From: Sporocytophaga myxococcoides DSM 11118
GTDB taxonomy: Bacteria; Bacteroidota; Bacteroidia; Cytophagales; Cytophagaceae
DNA length: 64,000 nt
Direction of reading: 5' to 3'
Assembly: GCF_000426725.1 (NCBI RefSeq)
Contig: NZ_AUFX01000003.1
Location: 124,001-188,000, forward strand
Made by a program: the position numbers and the translations under genes. The notes beneath the pieces are model-generated. The model did not search any database and was not told the DNA's origin. It saw only the letters and a list, made by a program, of their open reading frames with translations. Positions 9,501 through 16,811 of the stretch are shown here, in pieces (the first letter of the stretch is position 1; every line of letters begins with the position of its first letter).

Positions 9501-11904
9501 ACCCAGTTTCAACTCCATTGGCATCACAAAGGAATGTATTCCCTTTTATGATTGAACTGCCGGTAAGATTGGTGTTCTGCTTTACTCTTATAGATGCACA
9601 ACTTTCCAATCCATCTATTAAACCGTTATTTATAAAATTCAATGTATATAGCACACTTCCTGCATAACCTTTATAAACAGAATTACTGTTAAATGTAGTG
9701 GTAGAAGTAGCGACAATGATATATCCCTTATTCTCGATATCTTTATTATTATTCAGACTACCGTCTACAAATAACTTGCAGTAGTTTCTGAATAGAGATG
9801 TTGGTTCATTGTTATTAAAAATTCCTTTAACGTTAAATGTACCTCCATTGATGGTAGTAAATTTATTATTAAAATTGCCTGTTACTGTAATTGTTCCAGT
9901 GTTAAGATAAGAATTAGCAGAAGTGTTAAAGCTAAGATCTCCGTTAACAGTAATTGTACCATGGTTTTCGAGTGCACCATTAAATCCAATGCTGCTGGTA
10001 GTAAGTATACCATAGTTCTTTACAGTACTGTTAGCAAGCAAATTAAGGTTAGGGGCATTTAACTTTGCTGTTCCATTAACTATAAGAGTAAAAGCTCCAG
10101 GAGTTCCGGAATAGTTAAAATTCTGAATAGTTGCATTTCCGCATACAATCAATGTTCCTCCAGCTACAGAAAGGTCTCCCGTAAAGGAAGGTGAAGTGAT
10201 ATAGACAGTCTGCCCTGCAGCTATTGAAACTGTTCCGGAACTTTGGTTAAAATTGACAGCACCAGATGGAATAGAAGAACAAGAATAGGAAGATACAGCC
10301 TGTGTCATGCAACTACCCGGATTTCCTGTTGGAAGATCAGAACTGCCTCCACTTCCTCCTCCTTGACTTACAGGCACATCTATAGGTACACCATCTTTAT
10401 AAACTACCACCTTTCCATCATTGCCTCCATAACAAGTTACAGGAGTTGTAACTACAGTAAAATTACAGGTAGTACCTTGTCCTACAATTGTAAAAGGTAA
10501 TGGATCTCCCGTACATCCTTTGCTGTCTCTTACAGTTACTGTATAATTACCAGGAGTGGAAAAAAATTTGCTTCCTGTAGTAGTTGTAGTAATTTCGGTT
10601 GACGACGCCAGTTTCCAGTCATAATAGAATTGTCCCTGATTACCTCCTGTTGGAGTGCTCACTGTAGCTGTTCCTCCATTAACAGAAACAGTGGCCATTA
10701 TTTTGTTAGGTGTCGGAATAGTAAATTGCTGGTTAACAGCATTACATCCGGTAATATTAACAGAAACATTATAAGTGTTAGCTGCAAGTCCTGTTACAGT
10801 ACTACCTCCTAACATAGGAGTTCCTGAGCTCCAAGTAATCGTTCCTGAGACACCGGAACCAGCTCCTGTAGCATTACAGCTGCAATTGGTAGTTGCTCCG
10901 CCCTGTATAGTTCCTGCGCTGACAGTTTCTATGCCATTTGCATCACAAAGATCAGTTAATCCTTTCACCACACCAGATCCATTGATGGTTGTGGTTCTTG
11001 AAACTTTAACAGCTGCACAGGTAGTTCCCACTCCGTCAATAACACCATCTACAGTTAAATCTTTCGTTGAAAGCAAACTATTTGAATAACCTTTATACAG
11101 CTTACCCCCAGTGATATTGGTCAAGTTTCCTATCGCAATTTTACCATAGTTTTCGATAGTAGTAGAATTTGAAAAGCTGTTGCCAACATTGATCTTGCAA
11201 AGATTTATAAATCCGGAGCCTCCGTTATTGTTAAAGTCCCCGGTTATTTCCATTGTACCTCCGTTTGTTGCAGTATTGTAATTATTAAATGTTCCGCCTA
11301 CCTGAACTCTTCCTGCATTATAAAACTGGCCCGTATTGGCATTGATGTTTAGAGTCTGAGTTGCTGTAAGAACACCATGATTATAAAGCTTTCCATTAAA
11401 TCCAATGGTATTGGTAATAGAAAGGTTTCCATAATTCTTAAGCACGCTCTGATAATCAAGATTGATATTTGGACTTGTAAGCGTCGCTTGGCCATTAATA
11501 ATAATTGTTATGGGCTTGGAATTATTATTCATCTCAAAATTTGTGATCGTCGCTCCTCCGCAAACAACAAGAGTATTCGTTCCTAAGAACCTTACACTAC
11601 CATTAAAGGATGGAGAGGTCAGATACAACGTTTTGCCATCCGGAATTTCGACCAATCCGCTGGTAGCATTACTTACAATAGCCCCTGAAACCGGAGTCCC
11701 GCATGAATAAGACGATATTTCAGGCGTTACACAGGTTCCACCATTATCCAGCACAACTAGCTTACCATCTTTATGGATTTCTGCTTTGCCGTCCTTTCCT
11801 CCAAAACAGGTGACTCCCGTAGGTACTATTGTTATGTTACAATTTTGTGAGTAAGCCGCTAAACTCGCAAAAAGTAGTCCCAAAAGTATTCTTAAGCTTT
11901 TCAT
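1..11904 (-). CDS. Giant secreted Rhs/SprB-repeat polymorphic toxin (C-terminus off window)
   Basis: The frame is open from ATG 11904 to the window edge (at least 3968 codons, no stop found). Residues 1-19 form a signal peptide (MKSLRILLGLLFASLAAYS). Then come two tandem SprB/beta-helix modules (about 19-475 and 480-942), a Cys/Asp-rich spacer (about 1011-1089), many PKD/SprB-like repeats to about 2050, a YD segment with YYYDQAGNLVRTVPPAGV (about 2110), an Asp-box propeller (about 2174-3102), further YD repeats, the Rhs core (DYYPFGM, YRFGFNGKE, YSPYHFAGNTPIRAIDLDG; about 3697-3782) and a variable tail. Rhs proteins form a closed cage around a C-terminal toxin. The tail begins like a ParB-fold nuclease. 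It is the last gene of a five-gene block, 17 nt after its neighbour. SprB repeats suggest type IX secretion, but the region where a sorting domain would lie is off window. The immunity gene would also be to the left. The family call is secure; the toxin type is tentative. Confidence 0.88.
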   Translation of the reverse strand, partial: MKSLRILLGLLFASLAAYSQNCNITIVPTGVTCFGGKDGKAEIHKDGKLVVLDNGGTCVTPEISSYSCGTPVSGAIVSNATSGLVEIPDGKTLYLTSPSFNGSVRFLGTNTLVVCGGATITNFEMNNNSKPITIIINGQATLTSPNINLDYQSVLKNYGNLSITNTIGFNGKLYNHGVLTATQTLNINANTGQFYNAGRVQVGGTFNNYNTATNGGTMEITGDFNNNGGSGFINLCKINVGNSFSNSTTIENYGKIAIGNLTNITGGKLYKGYSNSLLSTKDLTVDGVIDGVGTTCAAVKVSRTTTINGSGVVKGLTDLCDANGIETVSAGTIQGGATTNCSCNATGAGSGVSGTITWSSGTPMLGGSTVTGLAANTYNVSVNITGCNAVNQQFTIPTPNKIMATVSVNGGTATVSTPTGGNQGQFYYDWKLASSTEITTTTTGSKFFSTPGNYTVTVRDSKGCTGDPLPFTIVGQGTTCNFTVVTTPVTCYGGNDGKVVVYKDGVPIDVPVSQGGGSGGSSDLPTGNPGSCMTQAVSSYSCSSIPSGAVNFNQSSGTVSIAAGQTVYITSPSFTGDLSVAGGTLIVCGNATIQNFNYSGTPGAFTLIVNGTAKLNAPNLNLLANSTVKNYGILTTSSIGFNGALENHGTITVNGDLSFNTSANSYLNTGTITVTGNFNNKFTTINGGTFNVKGIFNNNEPTSLFRNYCKLFVDGSLNNNKDIENKGYIIVATSTTTFNSNSVYKGYAGSVLYTLNFINNGLIDGLESCASIRVKQNTNLTGSSIIKGNTFLCDANGVETGSGQILSPAALNCSCGGTSTTTSTSPIVWTGYPNVTGNTNSNLSAGTNTVVINWPGCSQSTLTYIITQPLTGITATVSVNGGTATVSTPSGGNGGQYKYKWSDGTITNVGSRNYTTKGNYSVRVLDSKNCEGPELPFSITNIVETECNIIVSYQVNEKVLIKIECPDTSCKYRIRASDGNLLPYASLINRPCKDSIITSVNCNGDIIQTGIKGSGRCVPFCNPATDPNCPCNLATDPGCSPQCNPTVDPDCPCLAGLDPNCQFGCDQTDPLNCPCDPNSGNCPPCDPSKDTGCPTLGVTYQAYPEKCGTKPYVILTITNGSGNYTVVNKNNKDSRGGGSSPVTMYNLAEGESELSITDNISKVTREIIVKVDPAPKSTMGISATANAGSECKNQLSINITNAVSGPYRLDLGCCIPSSLENLTATSGNLQLGPYTIPNNIGDGPFMVKITDSYCNTYSDLVTPCNIVCNTPESNNYQPQFTKIKPSYKGKTDGSIILTNPPANVTAYWTGTNIYSPVQGTTLSYIGEGSYSLLLVNNITKCTYYYSPVDETLEDGPINAARFTLVAGCNYEAKLSKVNEDGSANATPVAEPITYTWYNPANNNPVGSGKQINISAIASSLSLDYLNLVTTDGQGNTSSFTFEIPNSCIPPTVCNAEIRYKLTDPLCHDGTNGSITITSIPNNYYIAWVDPALQATGANASIKSGLKGGRYSLSVIPNNTLCKTETVDIILDNPASLEISKEELSTGGVKIIVSKGKKDYHIVWTDNNQDIAQRTDLVPGTSYTVNVTDANNCPGTFTFVYNPCAVSKPEPLVELKGTTATVINSSGLAPFTYNWKGGDIFDRSLKSQDKLPSGTYEVVVTDKRGCKDSVEFNSNKCGQTINVTVTSQDTRSDLCNGQAVLSLTGITNYDGYAILWDKTPLENYLKYQDLSVLKNQSTVKFLNACAGKHTVAVITPGGCVVESPFEVKYTSVPPVNCSNNPLAITNLNGTSFTRTCYSEVFDVNFYVSGGTPEYTYDWSVVESGGATRTFASQNPGLDNPDPGTYTVKVTDANLCTVTGTYTVTGPSSELIFTQQSQSPVCAGLNGTLILNISGGVAPYKVTWADATFTTTSTGIINKELAAGVVQSFTVSDSKNCSKPGDVFINDTPFEGKIYYNRLEFCPGKDPVSLTAATLPSYTFKWTGTGINANNQYESQVKVGTAGIVNLVYTPKQGSVCTLPFTKSVTISERSAEDCKPSNIMCDVVDIEVPGIITVNQCNVTIKNVDTSNVEAAYYAYIQEAKKKFVNDYVSSVMDSLKEELTIDYSDSEQHYTLYYYDQAGNLVRTVPPAGVTPLSESITAGIITDLKDKKVPNVYTDHNLSTTYKYNSLNQLISQDMPDHSRQDLWETKPALTLPNGYSVGAIDYVTAQKGLLFANTSSETKLYKTTDTGKEWTANMGLEFGDILDINTVTGASPAYFAVGKNGLFIKGSNNGSEWTLFSSPTSLDLIDVYFTTSSSGRIMAYDGTLWTTTDGGVNWSSPNYALKNTNIVSITDVWNDNNQILVAGTKGNPAVSVLYMSTDGGSIFNIQEFGAGPYSAIANDGTNTFITGSNGVILKVSNGKFSVWTSGNVQKQFRQLIVKSGNYTALMTDAGNPQGNVYTSSDGKSWTAVTSGSDILRISELSGSMVSAVSNSGNYANSNNWSSFGTVTVNNNTTPPSTTQLNNITKSMYVAGTLFANNGTAVSDREVILASSLAYRTGTNSWQKIDITGYNAYTTKSLIVNATHDWLLLGGDNNLYRTKLNTGTVPNNTLILTNSNNAVVTGVYEIYKTSDGVYALKTDNTIVKLTLNSSGTVTPVNQFTLPSGVNVYMLSDLSLTAGAGGADALATFNDGSVYQRLSGGSWVNKAFAVQPTNLLTSTSSGNLTLYTDGDNSELFKKAIQDNNNFQWTYQKVISTNTVKIKDAYLDAGTLRLATDAGMKTYNTSTFALTDEAGVSGTINEAYGNVAVTETGSIYVRNGSGTWQGSNPDPLNAPIREVSVNLAAGTKNIYYYQGGGWSKALPIKVQPITAMAQGNKLIAVGNQGTVLVSSDLGETWQPKPIGSTQNLSAVASSGDKAVAGSVNGSIFYSNNAGNTWTTVSTPPGTGEVRSIVIIGGTKVWMIKGKSLLYSSDMSNYSIALTATEELFGVHVDADGYGYVVGNGGTAYRLQPVGTFTSSQKTQASCSTPATEPSNLLTGSLSYLKICNDADITDDKGTGMPGRPLRSVSFTDRLTGYITGTSGLVMKTVDGGYRWMPEGTGSGSQTPIVALADAQNGTLVNGNGEVKSLRDRAQQLGSRFWYDELGRLVLSQNSKQYNIENYLNEKQYEGVTEALNGMSSSTEKARAYSYTMYDKIGRIVEVGELITKATFSTPKHESQVEYNAIELTFLTSGVKQQITSTYYDEVVFEDILQGFEQQNLRPRVTSVTYSDKDITDENGLRVYDRATHYSYDIHGNVKTLVQEIKSGGTQATKRMDYEYDLVSGKVNYVYYQKGQSDQLIHKYEYDGDNRITQVSTSTDGVNWVKEAEYDYYAHGPLAQAKIGRNNAEIQTYAYTLQGWIKGVKGDQFSYALGYYDQNGKKDYSTIGGGAQGLQSTPVALNDQGKNTSLYNGNIATWTSLNKEVNYSTVGGQRVYQAWTQQFEYDQLNRIKSGKSLGSDAYKNTYAYDANGNITSLNRYNESGVQFDQLSYNYENKKAGYLANTNKLRSVSDLPSMTGIHSSDVDNQVTDNYEYDEIGNLNKDVQEQIKNIEWTVYGKIKAVTREGGSSKSNLSFEYDASGNRTVKIVTDKDGNVTKTFYIRDAQGNVMSTYEVPTAGSLTLDEQYIYGSSRLGVLRNEVRSYELTDHLGNVRSVIGELRDVNNQIEVISATDYYPFGMIAKSFNSNNYRFGFNGKENIDELDSWQDYGERYYITQLAKFLSVDPLTIKYPWYSPYHFAGNTPIRAIDLDGLEPWMPEWYNTTVRLFNGAENSVEKKVEAVKEKVNQYTENPTEIINDGWQAVKGTGQFLFEGTFAPVYDIAGIETETQKAFNAYVDKTIEDVKNLPNATPEQVGEFFTDKAFELGAAYLLKKTGTPILNKFLDSKAFKKLPKVGTIDPNTIRFTQNDIAGQFKNGKGDLKTFIADLKKGVHKAEDITPIKIVEYDGKI
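2600..5370 (-). other. Asp-box (BNR/YCF48-like) propeller inserted in the YD-repeat array
   Basis: The encoded ~900 residues carry at least eight Asp-box-like motifs (S/T-x-D/N-x-G-x-x-W), including TTDTGKEW, TTDGGVNW, SSDGKSW, SSDLGETW, SNNAGNTW and TVDGGYRW. These are the signature of BNR/sortilin/YCF48-type beta-propellers. Directly before it the frame reads YKYNSLNQLISQDMPDH and directly after it FWYDELGRLVLSQN. In related Rhs proteins these are normally consecutive YD strands, so the propeller looks like an insertion into the cage wall. Confidence 0.8.
8640..8870 (-). other. Cys/Asp-Pro-rich spacer in the giant Rhs protein
   Basis: About 78 residues translate as a quasi-repeat of C-x-P-x-x-x-x-D-P-x-C units, for example CNPATDPNCPCNLATDPGC followed by CLAGLDPNC and CDPNSGNCPPCDP. 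The pattern resembles disulfide or calcium-binding linkers with DPxC repeats in secreted proteins. It joins the duplicated N-terminal modules to the PKD-like repeat region. A structural or metal-binding role is inference. Confidence 0.7.
9080..11850 (-). repeat. Tandem duplication of a ~1.4-kb SprB/beta-helix module
   Basis: Two consecutive coding modules run about 10480-11850 and 9080-10465. Each starts with a SprB-type motif (VTCFGGKDGKA in the first, VTCYGGNDGKV in the second). Each continues with a poorly conserved N/G/T-rich beta-helix-like stretch and a conserved CDANG(I/V)ET motif. Each ends with TVSVNGGTATVSTP followed by LPF(T/S)I. The motif-to-motif distance is about 1.4 kb for each marker, which points to an internal duplication and not independent domain gains. 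Confidence 0.8.
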
Positions 11905-11921
11905 CTCTAAAAATTAAATTC

Positions 11922-14900
11922 TTAATTAGATCCTTGGACAGCCTTTTTACAAACTGTCATTGTATAGTTAGGTACTTCAATCTCTACCTTTGTATATATC
12001 TTATTATTATTTGCATCAACAGACACAGCGTCAGCAGTGAAGAGATTCAATGAACACTCATTGCCAGTGCAAGCTGACACATCAGTGACCGGCTGGATGT
12101 TTGTAAAATAACTGACTGTGTTGAAATCAAGAGCAGCGGATGCGCTGCCTATTTTTCGAATATTGATGCTCACTGTACTACTTGTAGAGTAAGTCAGCTC
12201 ACCTAATAATACACCGTTGACATTTACAGAACTTTTCCACTTGGGTGCAATCGAAGTTAATGTAATAGCAGGATCTCCGTTTGCATTAAGCGTATTGATG
12301 TTAAGCAACTTTCTTATAGGATATTCATAATACTTTATCATTGCATTGCTAGACAAGTTAACTTCAGTTGAAGATACCAGCTGTGCACCTTTATCATTAA
12401 TCACTTGCTTGTTCAGCATATTAAGGAATCCAATTATATTTTTGGATGCTCCGGTAACCTGACAGTTTGGGGCAATGGTACATGGCTTTAAGGAAGTATT
12501 TTCTACCTCTCCGTTTATTTCAAATGAGGCTTTCTGATAGCTACTTTGCAATTCTGGAGCAATTTTGTCAATACTTGCAAGTAAGGAATTATCAGAAGTT
12601 TTATAATAACCGGTATAGTACACGGTCATTTTGAAATGTGTAGCATCTGTAGGGTTAAGACAGCAGATCTTAAGTTTATTAAAATCTACCTCCATTCCGG
12701 CAGGTAATGAACTGAAGTTAAGTATTATTTTAATTGTCTTAGTCGGAGGTGTAAAGGTATTATCAGCAGAAGAAGATAATTCACCTGTCAGAATTCTGGT
12801 TGTCTCGTCATATGTTCCTGTCCATCTGATAGCAGGGATTGTGGAACCTATCTTAAACTCTCTTATGAGAGTACCTCCAAGCATTAATAAACTTGTAGAG
12901 GGAGGGCAGGCCACTACTATAGGAGAAGTATTTTTTAATATCTTCTTTCTTTGAGCCTGTATGACAAAATCCTGTATGTCCGAAGCGATTGGACATAACC
13001 CACAATCCTCATAACGTTGTCTTGCAACAGTATTATTAATCTGGTTAATATAAAACTCCTCATCTTCCTGACAGTTTACTACCATATCTATATCAGTATT
13101 TGTTTCAGGATCATGAACCTTCCTGATACATCTTCCTTGTTGCAATTCTGCTCCAAGAGGGTATACTTTCTGATAAAATTTTCTTATTCTGTCTCCATAG
13201 AATCTTGAGCTCCAGACAAAGCAGGTTTGTTTGCTGTCAAAATATGGTATTGAATAATAAGTATCTTTCACTTCCACCTGGCTCTCAGTACAATTCCGCC
13301 AGACCCACCAGCCGCTGCAGTTCCTTTGTGTTTCTATACGACTGGAAGTATATTGTCTGAATTGAAAAAACGGGGAAGCCTCGTCTGTAGATGTAAAATC
13401 CGGATCTCCGATACAGCCATTATAATATCCACCTTCAATAGCTTTTGCAGTAGCAAGATTTCTTAATACTTTCTGGCGCTCAGTAAGATATAAAGACTTG
13501 AACATATTCCAGGCAGATCCAGAAGTCATCAGATTGGATGGACAGGTAGGGCCCGGACAGGTAACAGAGGAAACTGGGCATCCCACGCCAAGGTTGGCAA
13601 CCTGCACCATTGTAAGGGATGTATTACTTCCTACGACTTTATAATTATTGAAAAGTAATTTGAAATGCTTTTTAAGAATAGAATTACCGGCAAATAATGG
13701 ATCATTGTCAATTATGCTGACAGTTCCATCTGAATTCACGAACTTATGCTCCGTATCATCCGAAATATTTTCTGAAGTGACAAGCTTATATTCAAACTCA
13801 TTAATAGTGTGCTGTCCTGTACATTCTACAAAATATTTGTACTCCGGATGATATACAACCAGATAATTGGCGAAATGTGGTTTCCAGTAATTTTCAAAGA
13901 TGGCGATATCCTTCAAATACTTTATAGGAATTTTATACTCTCCTATTTCTTCATTTACAGTTATAAGTTTTGAAGCTCCATCAGAGATAAATTCAGGGAA
14001 GTAAGTATTTCCGGATTTGATAACTTTAGCATAGACAAGTTTGCCATCAGTACCATAATAATTAGTCTCTTCATATTCCGCTGTACTTAAATCAATTTCA
14101 TCCTTAAAGATAGATTGATTATAATCCGTTTCCGCATTAGGATATCCATCAATTATAATTCTTATTGGTTTGTGCCAATCTGCTCTTGAAACCTTGGCTC
14201 CATTCGTTAAAGTAATAGGAACAACAGAAAGAATATTATCAGGATTGAAAACTGACAACTTGAACTTAGATACATTGATATCTGTAATAGGAGTACCCAT
14301 CATATTCCCTTCCGGATCATTGTTTAATGGGACATCATATTCAGATTCTGTTATATCTCCTTTATTGACAAAGTCGTCAGATTGAATACTGGGAGTTTTA
14401 GGAGACTCAAGATTTTTTTCCCTGATTTCAGCATATTGACCACCTATCGAAAGGTCCGCAAGCATACCGTTAAGAGCAGATACACAAGCTATATTGCTTC
14501 TGCAAAGGTCATAACACTTAGACCTCATTCCTTCTTTCTCCGATTCAGTTAGTTTTGGAGTTGTTACGCCATCTCTTCTGGAATCAATGTTGGTAATCAA
14601 TGTCTCTACATTGTTCTGACACGTTTCGCATGAGTATCCACAACCTGAAAGGTCAGCAATATCGATAGAATCTTTAATGTAATCTCCAACCGGAATTACA
14701 CATGTATAAGCTGAATTACTCAAATACTGGCTAAGGTAATCATTTAACTTAGCTTCATTGATTTTGATCTTTTTTGTTAATGTATACTCACCTGCATTAA
14801 GTACTTTCGTAATAGTGGTATTTCCAGTCTGGATTGTCCCATTTCCAAACTGATAGGTACTCGATAATGGCTGAAGAAATATCCTTTCTCCACAACTTTG

Positions 14901-16802
14901 TAGTTCTATTTCAGCATCCAGTACTGCAGACAAATTAATATCTTGTACAGCATTTTCAGATTTATTGGTGCACTTGATAATGTATGGTTTTGCTGAAAAG
15001 TTATAAGAGAATACATAACTTGTATTGTTTTCACTCACTACAAGTTTCTTAAGGTAGCTTTTAGACCTTTTATCTTCTGACAGAACATTTGAAATAGTTG
15101 AAAGAAGTTGAGAATTAATATGTCTTCCCTTTGGCCCTTCCAAACCTTTAACATTTTCAGGGCTTCCACCAGCTAGTGCTGTAGCAATAACTTTTCCGTC
15201 CATATCCAGATAAGAAACGCTTACCTGACCGTTCGGATCAACAACTACATTTTTCTTATAGTGTGCATTATTACCTACCTGTGTCCCAAAAAGTCTGGTT
15301 AACTCCTCCTGATCAGGTGTACCATACAAGTATTTTGTCTCATGACCAGACTTGATCTGATGAGCATCACCTACTCCTGATTGTGCAGCAATTCTTCCGG
15401 TATTGTCATTGGTGTATTTAGTCTGAGTATAGGGATATTTTTTTGCATCCGGAATCAGACCTTTATTTATAATATTAATCCCTTTATTTCCTGACGTTTC
15501 AAACGAGTTGGAAGGGGAATAATAATGAGAAGCCCCTGAACCCTCATCAAGAGTTGGAGAGTCAACATCACAACCTGCCCCTTCTGTGGCAATATCATAG
15601 CTGGATTTTGTTACAGGTAAAGGAGCTCCGTTTTCATCTTCTATCTTGTTGAATTGAGGATGATAATATAAATTATTGGCACCCTTGTCCGGAACCGGCA
15701 ATATCTGAATAGCAGGCCTTCCGTTATAATCGTAGAATGTTTCTCCTACAATTGCTCTTTCATCAGTATTGACACGGGTAACTGCCTGTCTGTTTCTCGA
15801 AGAACCGTCGTGATAACTTAATACAACCTTGCTCTTTCCTTCTTCAGCAAAACTAACAGATGACTGCCAGTTCATACTTTGTTCAAGCCCTGCGAATTCG
15901 TAATAATGATCAGTAGAAATTCCGGCAACACTTGTTGAATTCTCCTCTAGAGTCCATTTACCTTTTACCGTTACCACTCCCCCATTTGCTATGTTTCTCC
16001 CCACAGGCCTTACTCTGTAAAAAATTAAACCCTTTTCATATATTAATGGAATTTTAAATGAATTTGATTTTAATTCCACTCTGGAACTATTCGTTCTGAA
16101 AAGTAGATTATCTCTTAATTGAATTTGTGCAAGAGGTAAGGTATTATTTATATTTTGCGGATCCTGATTGGAGATATATGTCCATTCTAGTTCATAACTT
16201 TCTGCATTATTTATTGTGTTCCATGAAACAAGAAGGCTTCCTTCTGTATTGACAAACTGATCGTCTTTTAAGATTCCTGTCACTGTTTGAGAATAAGGCA
16301 TATTTTCATATACTTCCGTCTCAACTCTGAACTGTAACTTAATGTCTTCAAAGCCAGCAGCCGGTATGTTGACATTCGTAATACGGCCAGAGATTTTCAA
16401 TGCATTCTCAAGTCTTTCCAAAGCAATTGGTGCATAATGAGCTGCACTCATATCTATTTTCAAAACAGAAATTTTATGACGATCAACAAGGACATTGTTT
16501 TCTTCTACTGTATAAGTAAGATCCACTGTAACCTCTGCAGTTCCATCAGTAGGAACATTGTTGGAAGTTAGAGGATAATACAGCTGAACAACACCAAATG
16601 CCTTGTTTACGAAAAATGTCCTGCTTGCCGGATCAGAAATCGTACTTTGCACAAGAGCAAAGTTTTGGTATTCTTCCCCCAGATTATTAGTTGCCGACAC
16701 ATTCATATCCGATTTGAGATAATCTGTTTTATCCACAAATTCCTTGGCGAATGCTGTATTGATCGATAATAAAAATGCTAGATAAATAATTATCCGGATC
16801 AT
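11922..16802 (-). CDS. Large secreted Rhs-associated protein (Bacteroidota type)
   Basis: 1626 aa with a signal peptide (MIRIIIYLAFLLSINTAFA). A fibronectin-III-like segment (GSLLVSWNTINNAESYEL) lies near residues 190-290. It is followed at about 310-545 by the module NWQSSVSFAEEG, FYDYNGRPAIQILPVP, TQTKYTNDNTGRIAAQSGVG, GHETKYLYGTPDQEELTRLFG and SVSYLDMDGKVIATALAG. In other Bacteroidota this module precedes the YYDQAGNLVRTVPPAGV part of one Rhs polypeptide; here that part is in the next gene. The remaining ~1000 residues are Cys-rich and not recognised. There is no Rhs core or toxin tail. It starts 9 nt after the 988-aa gene and ends 17 nt before the giant gene. I infer it is a wall or plug segment of the same assembly. 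Confidence 0.8.
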   Translation of the reverse strand: MIRIIIYLAFLLSINTAFAKEFVDKTDYLKSDMNVSATNNLGEEYQNFALVQSTISDPASRTFFVNKAFGVVQLYYPLTSNNVPTDGTAEVTVDLTYTVEENNVLVDRHKISVLKIDMSAAHYAPIALERLENALKISGRITNVNIPAAGFEDIKLQFRVETEVYENMPYSQTVTGILKDDQFVNTEGSLLVSWNTINNAESYELEWTYISNQDPQNINNTLPLAQIQLRDNLLFRTNSSRVELKSNSFKIPLIYEKGLIFYRVRPVGRNIANGGVVTVKGKWTLEENSTSVAGISTDHYYEFAGLEQSMNWQSSVSFAEEGKSKVVLSYHDGSSRNRQAVTRVNTDERAIVGETFYDYNGRPAIQILPVPDKGANNLYYHPQFNKIEDENGAPLPVTKSSYDIATEGAGCDVDSPTLDEGSGASHYYSPSNSFETSGNKGINIINKGLIPDAKKYPYTQTKYTNDNTGRIAAQSGVGDAHQIKSGHETKYLYGTPDQEELTRLFGTQVGNNAHYKKNVVVDPNGQVSVSYLDMDGKVIATALAGGSPENVKGLEGPKGRHINSQLLSTISNVLSEDKRSKSYLKKLVVSENNTSYVFSYNFSAKPYIIKCTNKSENAVQDINLSAVLDAEIELQSCGERIFLQPLSSTYQFGNGTIQTGNTTITKVLNAGEYTLTKKIKINEAKLNDYLSQYLSNSAYTCVIPVGDYIKDSIDIADLSGCGYSCETCQNNVETLITNIDSRRDGVTTPKLTESEKEGMRSKCYDLCRSNIACVSALNGMLADLSIGGQYAEIREKNLESPKTPSIQSDDFVNKGDITESEYDVPLNNDPEGNMMGTPITDINVSKFKLSVFNPDNILSVVPITLTNGAKVSRADWHKPIRIIIDGYPNAETDYNQSIFKDEIDLSTAEYEETNYYGTDGKLVYAKVIKSGNTYFPEFISDGASKLITVNEEIGEYKIPIKYLKDIAIFENYWKPHFANYLVVYHPEYKYFVECTGQHTINEFEYKLVTSENISDDTEHKFVNSDGTVSIIDNDPLFAGNSILKKHFKLLFNNYKVVGSNTSLTMVQVANLGVGCPVSSVTCPGPTCPSNLMTSGSAWNMFKSLYLTERQKVLRNLATAKAIEGGYYNGCIGDPDFTSTDEASPFFQFRQYTSSRIETQRNCSGWWVWRNCTESQVEVKDTYYSIPYFDSKQTCFVWSSRFYGDRIRKFYQKVYPLGAELQQGRCIRKVHDPETNTDIDMVVNCQEDEEFYINQINNTVARQRYEDCGLCPIASDIQDFVIQAQRKKILKNTSPIVVACPPSTSLLMLGGTLIREFKIGSTIPAIRWTGTYDETTRILTGELSSSADNTFTPPTKTIKIILNFSSLPAGMEVDFNKLKICCLNPTDATHFKMTVYYTGYYKTSDNSLLASIDKIAPELQSSYQKASFEINGEVENTSLKPCTIAPNCQVTGASKNIIGFLNMLNKQVINDKGAQLVSSTEVNLSSNAMIKYYEYPIRKLLNINTLNANGDPAITLTSIAPKWKSSVNVNGVLLGELTYSTSSTVSINIRKIGSASAALDFNTVSYFTNIQPVTDVSACTGNECSLNLFTADAVSVDANNNKIYTKVEIEVPNYTMTVCKKAVQGSN

Positions 16803-16811
16803 AAAATAATT

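Noticed and set aside
2086-11710. Many plus-strand ORFs of 60-107 codons across the giant Rhs gene
   Set aside because: They lie antisense to a continuous 3968-codon frame with strong domain matches, and their translations are low-complexity without motifs.
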